Shown: positions 1 to 7,957, counted from the first letter of the stretch. The stretch: DNA of 13,875 bases from Chloroflexota bacterium (GCA_016865955.1 VGNW01000039.1:1-13875); one strand, 5' to 3'. The notes: generated by a model from the letters alone, not told the origin. Numbers and translations are program-made.

Positions 1-51
1 TCCTGCCTCCATATTGCCCTCGGGACTCATATAATAGGCTTTGAATGGCAT
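1..51 (-). CDS. 5' fragment of an unidentified gene, cut by the left edge
   Basis: An ATG at 49-51 on the minus strand opens a reading frame of 17 codons with no stop before the window ends. It reads MPFKAYYMSPEGNMEAG. A strong ribosome binding site, GGGGAGGTGG, lies at 55-64 just upstream, and a promoter-like pair is placed correctly behind it (98-125). Site, start and promoter together make a real gene start more likely than chance, although the coding stretch is very short. The fragment is too short to assign. The opening is loosely reminiscent of CorA-type magnesium transporters, but I would not name it on that basis. It diverges from the CoA-ligase-like gene at 205. Confidence 0.5.
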   Translation of the reverse strand, partial: MPFKAYYMSPEGNMEAG

Positions 52-97
52 GTTCCACCTCCCCAATCTAGTGCCTGATTTCCGTACTCCTGCCCAT

Positions 98-125
98 ATG
101 TTAAGAAAATCCGACAGTATGTCAA
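98..125 (-). promoter_or_regulatory. Candidate promoter for the left-edge minus-strand gene
   Basis: On the minus strand a perfect -35 box TTGACA (125-120) is followed after 16 bases by TAACAT (103-98), which matches four of six -10 positions. Transcription would start near 91 and give a leader of about 40 bases before the ATG at 51. The call rests on box match and spacing only. Confidence 0.45.
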
Positions 126-204
126 CCCTCGAAAATAGATAAAACCGGCAAAAAGTGAGAGGGAAGGCTCGCTATAGGCAGGCAAGCATGATAAAATATG
201 CGTT

Positions 205-1638
205 GTGAGTCAGGTCAGGCGCTTCGGGGATGGCTTTCCCCCTAAGAATATAGCCGTAGTCGGCGTTTCCCGAAACGATCAGACAAGCCACCCCGGCTAC
301 ACCGGCTTGGGCCTGCTCCGTATGCTAAAAGAGTCGGGATTCCACGGCAACGTATACCCCGTCAACCCCTATGCCACAAACATCGCAGGCTTTCAGGTAT
401 ATAACAGTCTTACTTCCATCCCGCAGCCACCGGACCTGGTCATAATCACCGTACCGGCTGCTGCTGTCCCTCAGGTCATCGAGGACTGCATAGCAGCCAG
501 GGCAATCAATGTTCAGATATGCACCTCGGGTTTCGGCGAGACCGGCGAGGAGGGGAAAAGACTGGAGCACAGGATAAAAGAAATAGCATCTCAGGGAGGC
601 TTGCGAGTAATAGGTCCCAACTGCATGGGCTTTCACGTACCCTCCGTGAATATGAGGATGCACCCCGATGTGCCACTTGTGCCGGGACCTGTGGCTTTCG
701 TATCCCAGAGCGGAGGTCATGCCCGCATCTTTCTGATTCGCGGGCCCGAGCTGGGTTTCGGCTTCAGCAAGGCGATAAGCTACGGCAATGCGCTCATACT
801 GGATGCTCCCGACTTCCTGGAGTACCTCGGCACAGACCCGGAAACGGGCATTATCTGTATGTATCTCGAAGGCATCAAGGATGGCAGGAGATTCATGGAG
901 CTTGTAAGGAAAATCAACCACAAAAAGCCCGTGGTAATCTGGAAAGGCGGGCTTACGGACTCCGGCGCCAGGGCTGCTGCTTCACACACCGCCTCACTGG
1001 GAGGCACCAGACAGGTCTGGGACGCTTTCTTCAAGCAAACCGGAGCTATACAGGTAGGCTCTATTGAGGAGATGGGGGAGGTCGCCATGACCTTTCTGCT
1101 AATCAAACCTTCTGCGGGAAAACGTGTGGCGGTGTTTGCTGCGGGCGGCGGCAGTAGCGTGGCTACCGGAGATATATGTGCCGAGGAGGGGCTTGAAGTA
1201 CCTGCCTTTTCCGAACAGACACGCAAAGGATTGCTCGATTTTATCACGCTGGTCAATCAGGGGGTTGCCAATCCCATAGACGTGCCCAGCGTGGTGGTCG
1301 ATTTCTCCAGCCTGCTGCGTGCGTATGAAATACTGGCTGCCGACCCTATGATAGACATCGTTATCTTGCATCTGGGCGCCGAGTTCTTCCTGGGACCAAC
1401 ACAAGACGTTATCGAGGAGTTGCATAAATACATCTTGAGCGCCCCAGCCTTCAAATCACATGCCAAGCCTGTGGTAGTGGCGCTGTCGGAGGAGGGGCAT
1501 GTGAAGGATACTGACAGTTATGCCCAGAGTCTCAGGAAGAAGGGGATCCCGGCTTATAACTCTCTGCGTCGCGCCTGCCGCGCCATCAACCGTTTCGCCA
1601 ACTACTACGAGTTCATTGGAGCCAGCGCTCGGCTCTAA
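205..1638 (+). CDS. CoA-binding protein, ADP-forming acyl-CoA synthetase alpha-type
   Basis: The 477-residue protein resembles the alpha half of ADP-forming acyl-CoA (acetyl-CoA/succinyl-CoA-type) synthetases, which interconvert acyl-CoA plus ADP with acid, CoA and ATP. Residues about 12-140 form a CoA-binding Rossmann domain (VVGVS at 18-22, IGPNCMG at 136-142). Residues about 160-300 form the succinyl-CoA-ligase-like domain with FVSQSGG (165-171). SHTASLGG follows, with His261 at the place of the phosphorylated histidine in this family. A third flavodoxin-like domain follows to the end. The ATP-grasp (beta) part is absent, so it either needs a separate beta subunit, not seen here, or has another CoA-linked role. 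The start is GTG at 205; an in-frame TAG at 175-177 rules out a longer form, and no good Shine-Dalgarno sequence sits close to the GTG. It converges on the radical SAM gene 18 bases downstream. Confidence 0.85.
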   Translation: MSQVRRFGDGFPPKNIAVVGVSRNDQTSHPGYTGLGLLRMLKESGFHGNVYPVNPYATNIAGFQVYNSLTSIPQPPDLVIITVPAAAVPQVIEDCIAARAINVQICTSGFGETGEEGKRLEHRIKEIASQGGLRVIGPNCMGFHVPSVNMRMHPDVPLVPGPVAFVSQSGGHARIFLIRGPELGFGFSKAISYGNALILDAPDFLEYLGTDPETGIICMYLEGIKDGRRFMELVRKINHKKPVVIWKGGLTDSGARAAASHTASLGGTRQVWDAFFKQTGAIQVGSIEEMGEVAMTFLLIKPSAGKRVAVFAAGGGSSVATGDICAEEGLEVPAFSEQTRKGLLDFITLVNQGVANPIDVPSVVVDFSSLLRAYEILAADPMIDIVILHLGAEFFLGPTQDVIEELHKYILSAPAFKSHAKPVVVALSEEGHVKDTDSYAQSLRKKGIPAYNSLRRACRAINRFANYYEFIGASARL

Positions 1639-1653
1639 ACGCAGTAAACCCCT

Positions 1654-1671
1654 AATCTACTTGCGTAGATT
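1654..1671. other. Short perfect hairpin between convergent genes
   Basis: AATCTAC at 1654-1660 and GTAGATT at 1665-1671 form a 7-base stem with a TTGC loop. The stem overlaps the stop codon of the minus-strand radical SAM gene (1657-1659) and lies 15 bases after the plus-strand stop. It could slow or end transcription from both sides, but neither strand has a T-run after it, so I do not call it an intrinsic terminator. Confidence 0.3.
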
Positions 1672-2778
1672 GTAGTACTGAACGTTGCAGGTACCTATCG
1701 GTCTGTCCTTGAAGGGGCAGTTCCGGCAAAAACTGAAGCTCTCGGGATTATCCCTTATCGTCTTGCGGACTTCAGCCGCCCTCTTGCTCCACCAGACATC
1801 CGCAAATGAGGAACCATCGGCAATGCTACCGATTGACTGATGGGCGTTGCAGTCCTGGTCGCAAGCCACGACAGTTCCGTCGGCGAATACACCGGGGAAT
1901 ATGAAGGCTTTCTCGCAAATAAAGTCAGTGCGCCTGACACGCATGCCATCCTGGTAGCTGTAGGCTCTCAATGTCTCGTCGTCCGGAATTAAAGGGTGAT
2001 GCATATCTTCAGGGGCATCGATAATGGAAAGTGTCCGGATTGAGAATTCGTCGAACCGGTTATCTCTGGCGAACTCCTGCAACTGCGGCAGTTCGTGTTC
2101 GTTATGCTTCATAACGATATAGCGCAAATGCAAAACAGGAAGGTCGGAACCCTTTTTACGCCGCTTCCCGGCAATGCTTCGCACGCCTTCTACTGCCTTT
2201 TCCACCTTCGCGCCGACCCGGAATCTCGCATGCGTCTCATCGGTAATGCCGTCCAGTGCCACTATCAGGTAGGTTGGCGGATAATCAATCAATGCCTGTT
2301 TTACCTTCTCGTCGTTGAGGTTCTGCCCGTTAGTGGACATTAATGTGGTTATCCCCCGGTTTTGAGCGATGCGCAGAATATCGGACAGTCGCGGATGCAG
2401 CAGAGATTCGCCCCACCCCCAAAGGCTTGTGGTCAAAAGATATGGGCCTATTTCCTCCATCAATCGCTGGAACAGCGCAGGTTCCATTGCTGCCGCCTTA
2501 CGTTCAAGCCTTCCCGTGCCTGTGGGACATACCTTACATTTGAGATTACAGTAGCTTGCCAGCTCTATGTGTATATGGATGGGCCAACTCCAGGGGCTGA
2601 GCCGCCGATAAAGCAGATTGCCTCCTGCCTTCAGCAAGTTCAGACGCTTCTTCAGCGGCATATTCGACGCGTGAACAGGCATAAGGTCGTAGGTGAAATC
2701 GTATCGCCCCCGAAGAATAATATTAGAAGAAATTAGCGGCGCCCGCTTCAGGTAATTTACGCGGTCATGAAATTTCAT
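1657..2778 (-). CDS. Radical SAM/SPASM-type protein in a glycosyltransferase neighbourhood
   Basis: The protein has 373 residues. The N-terminal ~65 residues are a basic, helical lead-in. The radical SAM motif is at Cys77-x3-Cys81-x2-Cys84 (ASYCNLKCKVC), the site of the 4Fe-4S cluster that cleaves S-adenosylmethionine. It is followed by WGWGESLLHP, which corresponds to the glycine-rich SAM-binding region. The last ~100 residues form a SPASM/Twitch-like auxiliary cluster region with a Cys-x12-Gly-x4-Cys pattern, a CxxC (FCRNC) and a final GTC near the end. Such proteins modify peptides, sugars or other small substrates; the substrate cannot be read here. AGGTG at 2784-2788 sits 5 bases before the ATG and supports this start. 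The glycosyltransferase gene ends 17 bases upstream, so the two are probably one transcript and act on the same glycan or glycosylated product. Confidence 0.88.
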   Translation of the reverse strand: MKFHDRVNYLKRAPLISSNIILRGRYDFTYDLMPVHASNMPLKKRLNLLKAGGNLLYRRLSPWSWPIHIHIELASYCNLKCKVCPTGTGRLERKAAAMEPALFQRLMEEIGPYLLTTSLWGWGESLLHPRLSDILRIAQNRGITTLMSTNGQNLNDEKVKQALIDYPPTYLIVALDGITDETHARFRVGAKVEKAVEGVRSIAGKRRKKGSDLPVLHLRYIVMKHNEHELPQLQEFARDNRFDEFSIRTLSIIDAPEDMHHPLIPDDETLRAYSYQDGMRVRRTDFICEKAFIFPGVFADGTVVACDQDCNAHQSIGSIADGSSFADVWWSKRAAEVRKTIRDNPESFSFCRNCPFKDRPIGTCNVQYYNLRK

Positions 2779-2795
2779 CTTGGCACCTGTTTAAT

Positions 2796-3782
2796 TCATT
2801 TCCTGATGCGGTGAAACTCACATTTGCCTACCTTTTCGGCAGAATCTCCCACACCGGCCGCGTAGCCCAGCATGTGCCCCACCCCCTCCACTAATAGCCC
2901 CGAAAGCATAACGGGAAACAAGCGCATGGAGAAGCTGAACGGCTGCCTGCCGCAAACTCGCCTCTGCACGCGCCACAGGCGAACCCAGGGAATTAAGGGG
3001 GAGGCGGCTGTGAACAGCAAGCGCCGCGGCCACGGCCAGGAGTGCGCCCACGTAGCAGCAAACTGACGCCCGGTGTAATACCGCGCCGGAATCCATGCCG
3101 ACCACGTGTCGAAGTTGAGATGTGAAGTGCGCGTCCCCGATTCAAGATAAAGCTCGTATCCCTTTGCCTGCAGATGACGGTGCATAACGCTCTCGGCTTC
3201 CATAAGTGTCCCCAGTTCATCGCCGAATTCGAGCAATATATCACGTTTATAGCTGCTGTTATGCCCCGGCAGGTGACGAATCGGACCCGACGACACGGGA
3301 GGAGTCCACTCGCCGTAAGCCTGGTAGAAATCAGCCCAGCTCAGCATACTATCCGGATTACCGTTAATCATGCATGGGCCAACTACGGCATAGGGTTGCC
3401 TGTGAGCAGCAATGAACAGCTCAGCCCATTTTTCATCGGGGTAAGAATGGTCTTCCGTGAGAGCGACAATCGGGGCACGAGCCTTCCGTATGCCTGCCGT
3501 AAATCCCTGAGCGATAGAGGAGACTGTATCGACTTCTACTATTTGCCAGCTATGAAAGGGCTTTAAATCTGGCTCTTCGAGACCGATCTGCGTATTTGCT
3601 GGCTTGGCGATAACGATTTCGATTTGCCGTGCGACGGTCTGTGCCTGCAGGTACTTCATAGTAGTTCGCACAGTGTCATACTTATCGGGGATAACCACCA
3701 AAGCAGAAAGGGCAGGTCCTGCTGAATTCTTGCTTTCGGCGGCAAGCTTTTCTTCACTCCGTTTTACTTTATCCTGTCTAAT
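2796..3782 (-). CDS. Family 2-like glycosyltransferase with a probable ATT start
   Basis: This is a GT-A fold glycosyltransferase that would transfer a sugar from a nucleotide-activated donor. Counting from the TTG at 3699-3701 it has 301 residues. It shows the first strand VVIP, the acidic motif TEDH (82-85) in place of DxD, PGHNSSYKRD as in acceptor-side loops, and EAESVMHRHLQAKG as the usual late acidic and helix motif. The C-terminal ~90 residues are hydrophobic and basic and may touch the membrane. The start was chosen as ATT at 3780-3782. The TTG has no ribosome binding site and falls inside the first beta strand. The frame is open up to a TAA at 3798-3800, and a perfect AGGAGG (3789-3794) sits exactly 6 bases before the ATT, giving 328 residues. 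No ATG, GTG or TTG lies between. If ATT is not used, the gene runs 2796-3701. It precedes the radical SAM gene as a likely operon. Confidence 0.8.
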   Translation of the reverse strand: MRQDKVKRSEEKLAAESKNSAGPALSALVVIPDKYDTVRTTMKYLQAQTVARQIEIVIAKPANTQIGLEEPDLKPFHSWQIVEVDTVSSIAQGFTAGIRKARAPIVALTEDHSYPDEKWAELFIAAHRQPYAVVGPCMINGNPDSMLSWADFYQAYGEWTPPVSSGPIRHLPGHNSSYKRDILLEFGDELGTLMEAESVMHRHLQAKGYELYLESGTRTSHLNFDTWSAWIPARYYTGRQFAATWAHSWPWPRRLLFTAASPLIPWVRLWRVQRRVCGRQPFSFSMRLFPVMLSGLLVEGVGHMLGYAAGVGDSAEKVGKCEFHRIRK

Positions 3783-3788
3783 CGCAGT

Positions 3789-3794
3789 CCTCCT
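3789..3794 (-). promoter_or_regulatory. Perfect Shine-Dalgarno sequence deciding a non-standard start
   Basis: On the minus strand AGGAGG is followed by 6 bases and then ATT (3782-3780), in the same open frame as the glycosyltransferase. No ATG, GTG or TTG in any frame lies within the usual 5-10 base reach. The site therefore argues that ATT is the initiator. Confidence 0.55.
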
Positions 3795-3854
3795 GATTTA
3801 CTCTATATCATGCCAGGCAAAATGTAAATCCATATTTGCCGAATCAGCGGCGCG

Positions 3855-3883
3855 TTGCCCGTGTACCGCAGAGTTGCTAGAAT
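3855..3883 (+). promoter_or_regulatory. Candidate sigma70-type promoter for the glycosyltransferase at 3952
   Basis: TTGCCC (3855-3860) and TAGAAT (3878-3883, five of six consensus positions) are separated by 17 bases. A second perfect TATAAT lies at 3887-3892 but has no matching -35 box. Transcription would begin near 3890, about 60 bases before the TTG start. No convincing promoter was found in this gap for the opposite-strand glycosyltransferase. Confidence 0.45.
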
Positions 3884-3951
3884 AGTTATAATTGTGGCAT
3901 TCTTTCAGGGCACGTATTATGTCTAAGCGCACAGCAGTGGGGTAGTAACAA

Positions 3952-4728
3952 TTGGATGTCGTCATAGGCACGCCTGTTTACCGTCAGGGTGCGCATATCA
4001 TAGAAAAATTCCTGGCTAATCAGCAGCAGATTCAACATAACTATCCTTCATCGGAACTCGTTTTCGCCACCAGTGAGCATGATTTCGTGGATGAGTTGCA
4101 GCATTTTCTCGTCTCCTGGAAGCTCAGAGGGACTGTTGTATCCTACGAGGTTGAGAAGCCGAGTTATGCAAGCAGCAAAATCTGGAACATCGTAGGCGGC
4201 AGGGAGGCTATCCGTAACTATGTATTGACTCAAACCGATGCGGGATATCTGCTGTTCCTGGATTCTGACATGGTAATCGATGCCTCGGTAATAAACATAA
4301 TGGAGAGGAAAATCCAAAACTACGATGCCGTCTTCAGCGGGTATCCGCTTCGCACTTACGGAATAGGACTTGCGGGATGCGGATGCGTCATGCTCGCCAG
4401 AAGCATTCTGGAAAGGCTGAGATTTCGCTGCTATGAGTTCAGAAACGGCGAGATAATATTTGAGGACAACATGCTGGAGATGGACTTATTCCGCTCGGGA
4501 GGGCGAATAAAGAAAGGCTTTTTCGTTCCTATAACACACTATGTAAATCCAACCGAAGGGAAACACATCGAGCCACAGCGACTCGGGCTTTGGCGTAGGA
4601 TAGCAAACAATAGCTTTATCAGATATATGCTCATCAAGACAAGCATATCGGTTCACTATAACATTCCCTGGCATCTGAAAGTGCTTCTCAGCGGTTTAAC
4701 CACAAGCGGAAAAGCCAGGAAAAGCTAA
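3952..4728 (+). CDS. Small GT-A glycosyltransferase
   Basis: The 258-residue protein has the plan of a family 2-like glycosyltransferase reduced to its catalytic domain. The first strand is DVVIGTPVYR right at the N-terminus, and the metal- and nucleotide-binding DxD is LFLDSDMVID with Asp104 and Asp106. A glycine/cysteine-rich GLAGCGCVMLAR follows, and FEDNMLEMDLFRSGG is the late acidic motif near the catalytic base position. There is no transmembrane segment or signal peptide. The start is TTG at 3952: an in-frame TAA at 3946-3948 leaves only one other codon (CAA) upstream, so no longer form is possible. GGGGTAG just upstream is a weak ribosome binding site. It diverges from the other glycosyltransferase and converges on the Gfo/Idh/MocA gene. 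Donor and acceptor are unknown. Confidence 0.82.
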   Translation: MDVVIGTPVYRQGAHIIEKFLANQQQIQHNYPSSELVFATSEHDFVDELQHFLVSWKLRGTVVSYEVEKPSYASSKIWNIVGGREAIRNYVLTQTDAGYLLFLDSDMVIDASVINIMERKIQNYDAVFSGYPLRTYGIGLAGCGCVMLARSILERLRFRCYEFRNGEIIFEDNMLEMDLFRSGGRIKKGFFVPITHYVNPTEGKHIEPQRLGLWRRIANNSFIRYMLIKTSISVHYNIPWHLKVLLSGLTTSGKARKS

Positions 4729-4759
4729 ACGCCGAGTTGCCGTCGCTATAGTATCGTTC

Positions 4760-5818
4760 TTATGGCTTCACATTAGTCTTAATCTGCCGCGTAATGGACT
4801 CAAGCACTCTAATAACTTCCCTGGCTTGCTCTATTGAGACAGGCGCGTCAGTCCCGTTTCTTATGCTCCGCACAAACCTCTGTATCAGGTTATAGTGACC
4901 GCCATGAAATCTGCCTGCAAATACGCTTAAAGCAACACCGACAGTACAAGCTGTAATTGATAGGCTCTGCCCCAAATTTTCCAATGCTCGCCAAGCTAAG
5001 CTTGAAGCGCCGACATTATACTCAAACCTGGCTGAGTTCCAGAGGTCAATGCGCAGGTTTTTCTTTGTGCCATGCACATCGATGATTACTTTATCTTTGT
5101 GTGAAGCGCCGGAGTAAACAAGCGTACCGACCCCGTTTCTGCCTTCCAGGATTACTCTGATTTCATCCGAGACTATACGGCCCTGATATTCGGAGCCTTT
5201 AACATGCGCCGCTACCGGTTCGACTGCGCCGAGGAAGGCCTGAGTCAGGTAGATATGGTGAGGAAGAACCTCCGTAAATACTCCTGCCGGCAGTCTATGG
5301 CACCAGTGCTGCGGATTCTCCGCCTTTTCTGCAGCATTTCGGGATAGCATCTTGATATCTACACCAACCACATCTCCGAAATGCTTACTTTTCACCAGAG
5401 ATAGCGTATCTATCACTACCGGTTCAAATGTCATATGCTGCACCTGACATAATTTCACACTATTTCTTACACATGTCTCCGCAACCCTGTCGAATTCCTC
5501 AACCGATAGAGTGGCAGGCTTCTCTACCAGGATATGGCATTTTGACTCGGCAGCCTGGATAGAGAGTGCAGCGTGGGTCTGCGGAGGGGTACATATGTCC
5601 ACTAAATCAAGCCTACCCTGTGAAAGCATTTTACTGAAATCGTTGTAGCGTTCGGCTTTCCCAAGCTTTGTCCCTACTTTGGTCAGAAGGGCTTCATCTT
5701 TATCGCAAATTGCAGCGATTTCCGTTTCTTTAATACGGAGAAAAGAGGGAATATGATGCAACTGCGCTATCGCGCCGCAGCCCACTATACCTACTCGAAT
5801 TGCTTTATCTCTAGGCAT
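4760..5818 (-). CDS. Gfo/Idh/MocA family NAD(P)-dependent oxidoreductase
   Basis: The 352-residue length fits the family, which oxidises or reduces sugar, inositol or nucleotide-sugar ring positions. The N-terminal Rossmann domain has GIVGCGAIAQ (Gly10, Gly13, Gly15), and DKDEALLTK follows its second strand. The family signature LVEKPATLS lies at about 97-105, with Glu99-Lys100-Pro101. The C-terminal half is the alpha/beta substrate-binding domain, and LPHHIYL (His187, His188) lies where the catalytic histidine is usually found. The start ATG at 5816-5818 has AAGGGG a few bases upstream. The ene-reductase-like gene ends 36 bases upstream on the same strand, so the two may be co-transcribed. 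The facing glycosyltransferase 31 bases away suggests instead a role in nucleotide-sugar modification. The sequence does not decide between these settings. Confidence 0.88.
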   Translation of the reverse strand: MPRDKAIRVGIVGCGAIAQLHHIPSFLRIKETEIAAICDKDEALLTKVGTKLGKAERYNDFSKMLSQGRLDLVDICTPPQTHAALSIQAAESKCHILVEKPATLSVEEFDRVAETCVRNSVKLCQVQHMTFEPVVIDTLSLVKSKHFGDVVGVDIKMLSRNAAEKAENPQHWCHRLPAGVFTEVLPHHIYLTQAFLGAVEPVAAHVKGSEYQGRIVSDEIRVILEGRNGVGTLVYSGASHKDKVIIDVHGTKKNLRIDLWNSARFEYNVGASSLAWRALENLGQSLSITACTVGVALSVFAGRFHGGHYNLIQRFVRSIRNGTDAPVSIEQAREVIRVLESITRQIKTNVKP

Positions 5819-5854
5819 TCTATCCCCTTATTGCAGATTATCGTTGATTTGCAA

Positions 5855-7936
5855 TTAACCCAGCCCATAAATTACAGCGTTCGCTTCCTGAATGGCTTTG
5901 TCAATCAAGCCCATGCCCGATACATCGCCCACCGTATAAGCATTCGCCACCAAATCCTTGCAGGCATCGTAGAGCTTAGTATTAGGCTCGACTACACCAG
6001 CGAGAATGACCGTGTCAGCCTTTAGCATATACTCCTTGTTGCCGTACCGGGGCGTAAACCAAACGCCCTTTTTAGTGATCCTTTTCACCTGGCAATCGGT
6101 GTGCAGGGTGATACCTAACTCACGCATACGCTCGACGTGCTCCGCGCGCCGCTTCACCCCGACCTCGGGAGCCAGCAATTCAGACGCGTCAATCACCGCT
6201 ACTTCACGACCCCGTTGAGCAAGAAATTCCGCTGATTCCAGCGCAGCCAGGTCACCTCCTACTACAACCACCTTTTTGCCTACCATAGGCACCCAGGAAC
6301 TGGTGGACTTTCGGATGCGCTGCGGCGTAACTAAACCCTGCATCAGCCCTCCGCCGAGCCTTAGTCCCAGTTTGAGATACCAGGGGACCTTCTCGGCACC
6401 CTCTGATGGTATTTCTCCATACATCATCTTATGCAACATGGTGCCGGTAATAACATTAGGCAAATGGTCTCCCTCTACTTTCGGAGCAACTACCTTGCCG
6501 CCGGCAGCATCGATAAGCACATCGGGGCGCTCTCGCTTAACCAGTTCGGGGGTAACTTCTACACCCAGCTTCACTCTTATAGGCAGCTTCCTGAGCTCAG
6601 TCATGAGAAAATCAAGAAAAGTTTCGTTGTCCGGGTGCACGGTACAGGCAGGCACTAGGGCTCCACCCAGACGGTGATGTCTGTCATAAAGGGTGACCTG
6701 GTGCCCCCTCGAGGCTGCAACTCGGGCAGCCTCCATACCGCCAGGACCGGAGCCAACAATCATTATTTTCTTTGGATTTTCCGTTCTGCCTTCCTGGGGA
6801 TATTCCTGTTCCTTTCCCATGCGAGCGTTAATGGCACAATGGCAGTCCTCGAGTTTCATCAGCGAATCTACACAGGTAAGACATCTTATACATCGACGGA
6901 TATCCTTCAGACGACCTTCCATTACCTTTTTGGGCAATTCGGGGTCAGCAAGTAACGGACGTCCCATGACAATAGCATCGCACCAGCCTCTCTGAAGAAG
7001 CTGTTCGGCAAACTCCGGGTCATGTATGCAGCCCACGGGCATGACAGGAACATTCACTATTTCTTTGATGGCATGAGCCGCCGGCACATTAAAGCCACAC
7101 TCATAATTAGCGCCGGCAATTATCTGGTCGACCAGCGGCGAGATGACGCCACCCGAGACGTGGAAGCAGTCAACGCCTGCTGCCTCCAGTATAGGAGCGA
7201 TGCGCTGCGTGTCTGTCATATCTCGCCCGCTGCTGCCCCCCACACATTCATCACCTGATATACGAATCTGGACAGGAAAATCGCTGCCTGCCTTCTGTTT
7301 GATTTTCTTAATGGCATCGACAGACAGCTTAACCCGACCCTCAACGGTCGTCCCTGTATATTCACCCTCGATACGTTTATTACGAAGTGGGGAAAGGAAC
7401 GAGCCGAGCAACATGTAATTGTGAGCCATGTGAACTTCTACACCATCATATCCAGCATCGCGGGCTCTGCGGGCTGCTTCGCCATACATTTCGATAAGGG
7501 CGGGGAGCTCTTCGTCTTTTAGCTCGCGGCAAATTTGTCCGGTTGATTCGGAGCGGTTAATGGAGGGTCCAACAGCTTCCATGTTCACATAGAATGGCGC
7601 CAGAGACTCTGGCCCCGGGTGGCTGATTTGCGGGAATATTTTAGCGCCATACTTATGTACCGCGTCAGTGAGACGTTTATGCACCTCTATCTGAAAGTCG
7701 CTATGCAGACCCGAGGATAAGGGCTGATACCTGTGCATCGGGTCTATTGAATTGACCTCGGTGACAATCAGGCTTACACCACCTTTGGCACGCTCAGCCC
7801 AATAAGCTATCTGGCGGTCGGAAGGCGTCTCGTCCGGATTCGCCCACACAGGAGTCATCGGTGCCATAACAATTCGGTTTCTGAGTTCCATTTTGCTAAT
7901 TTTCCAGGGTGACATCAGTTTGCTCAGCTTCGGCAT
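5855..7936 (-). CDS. FMN/4Fe-4S/FAD NADH:flavin oxidoreductase, 2,4-dienoyl-CoA reductase/TMADH type
   Basis: The 693-residue enzyme belongs to the multi-cofactor branch of the Old Yellow Enzyme family, which reduces activated C=C bonds or demethylates amines. Residues 1-335 form the FMN TIM barrel: NRIVMAPM near the start, HMAHNYMLLGSFLSP at 169-183 with Tyr174 as likely proton donor, and GRPLLADPELPKK at the phosphate end. A 4Fe-4S motif follows with Cys349, Cys352, Cys355 and Cys367. FAD is bound by VGSGPGG (394-400), and a second dinucleotide motif, VVVVGGDLAALE, lies at 556-567. The start at 7934-7936 was chosen because GGGGTAGGAAA precedes it and it opens with the family's usual KLMSPWKISKMELRNR. 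An ATG 32 codons upstream (8030-8032) lacks this support and would run through the promoter. No membrane segment is seen. It diverges from the NTF2-like gene. Confidence 0.9.
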   Translation of the reverse strand: MPKLSKLMSPWKISKMELRNRIVMAPMTPVWANPDETPSDRQIAYWAERAKGGVSLIVTEVNSIDPMHRYQPLSSGLHSDFQIEVHKRLTDAVHKYGAKIFPQISHPGPESLAPFYVNMEAVGPSINRSESTGQICRELKDEELPALIEMYGEAARRARDAGYDGVEVHMAHNYMLLGSFLSPLRNKRIEGEYTGTTVEGRVKLSVDAIKKIKQKAGSDFPVQIRISGDECVGGSSGRDMTDTQRIAPILEAAGVDCFHVSGGVISPLVDQIIAGANYECGFNVPAAHAIKEIVNVPVMPVGCIHDPEFAEQLLQRGWCDAIVMGRPLLADPELPKKVMEGRLKDIRRCIRCLTCVDSLMKLEDCHCAINARMGKEQEYPQEGRTENPKKIMIVGSGPGGMEAARVAASRGHQVTLYDRHHRLGGALVPACTVHPDNETFLDFLMTELRKLPIRVKLGVEVTPELVKRERPDVLIDAAGGKVVAPKVEGDHLPNVITGTMLHKMMYGEIPSEGAEKVPWYLKLGLRLGGGLMQGLVTPQRIRKSTSSWVPMVGKKVVVVGGDLAALESAEFLAQRGREVAVIDASELLAPEVGVKRRAEHVERMRELGITLHTDCQVKRITKKGVWFTPRYGNKEYMLKADTVILAGVVEPNTKLYDACKDLVANAYTVGDVSGMGLIDKAIQEANAVIYGLG

Positions 7937-7957
7937 TTTCCTACCCCTCGCTTCTTT

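Noticed and set aside
325..921. 198-residue minus-strand frame across the CoA-ligase-like gene
   Set aside because: It overlaps a clearly conserved plus-strand protein and shows no motif of its own.
3800..3828. Promoter TTTACA-N17-TAGAGT for the minus-strand glycosyltransferase
   Set aside because: Its start point would fall on the AGGAGG ribosome site, leaving no usable leader.
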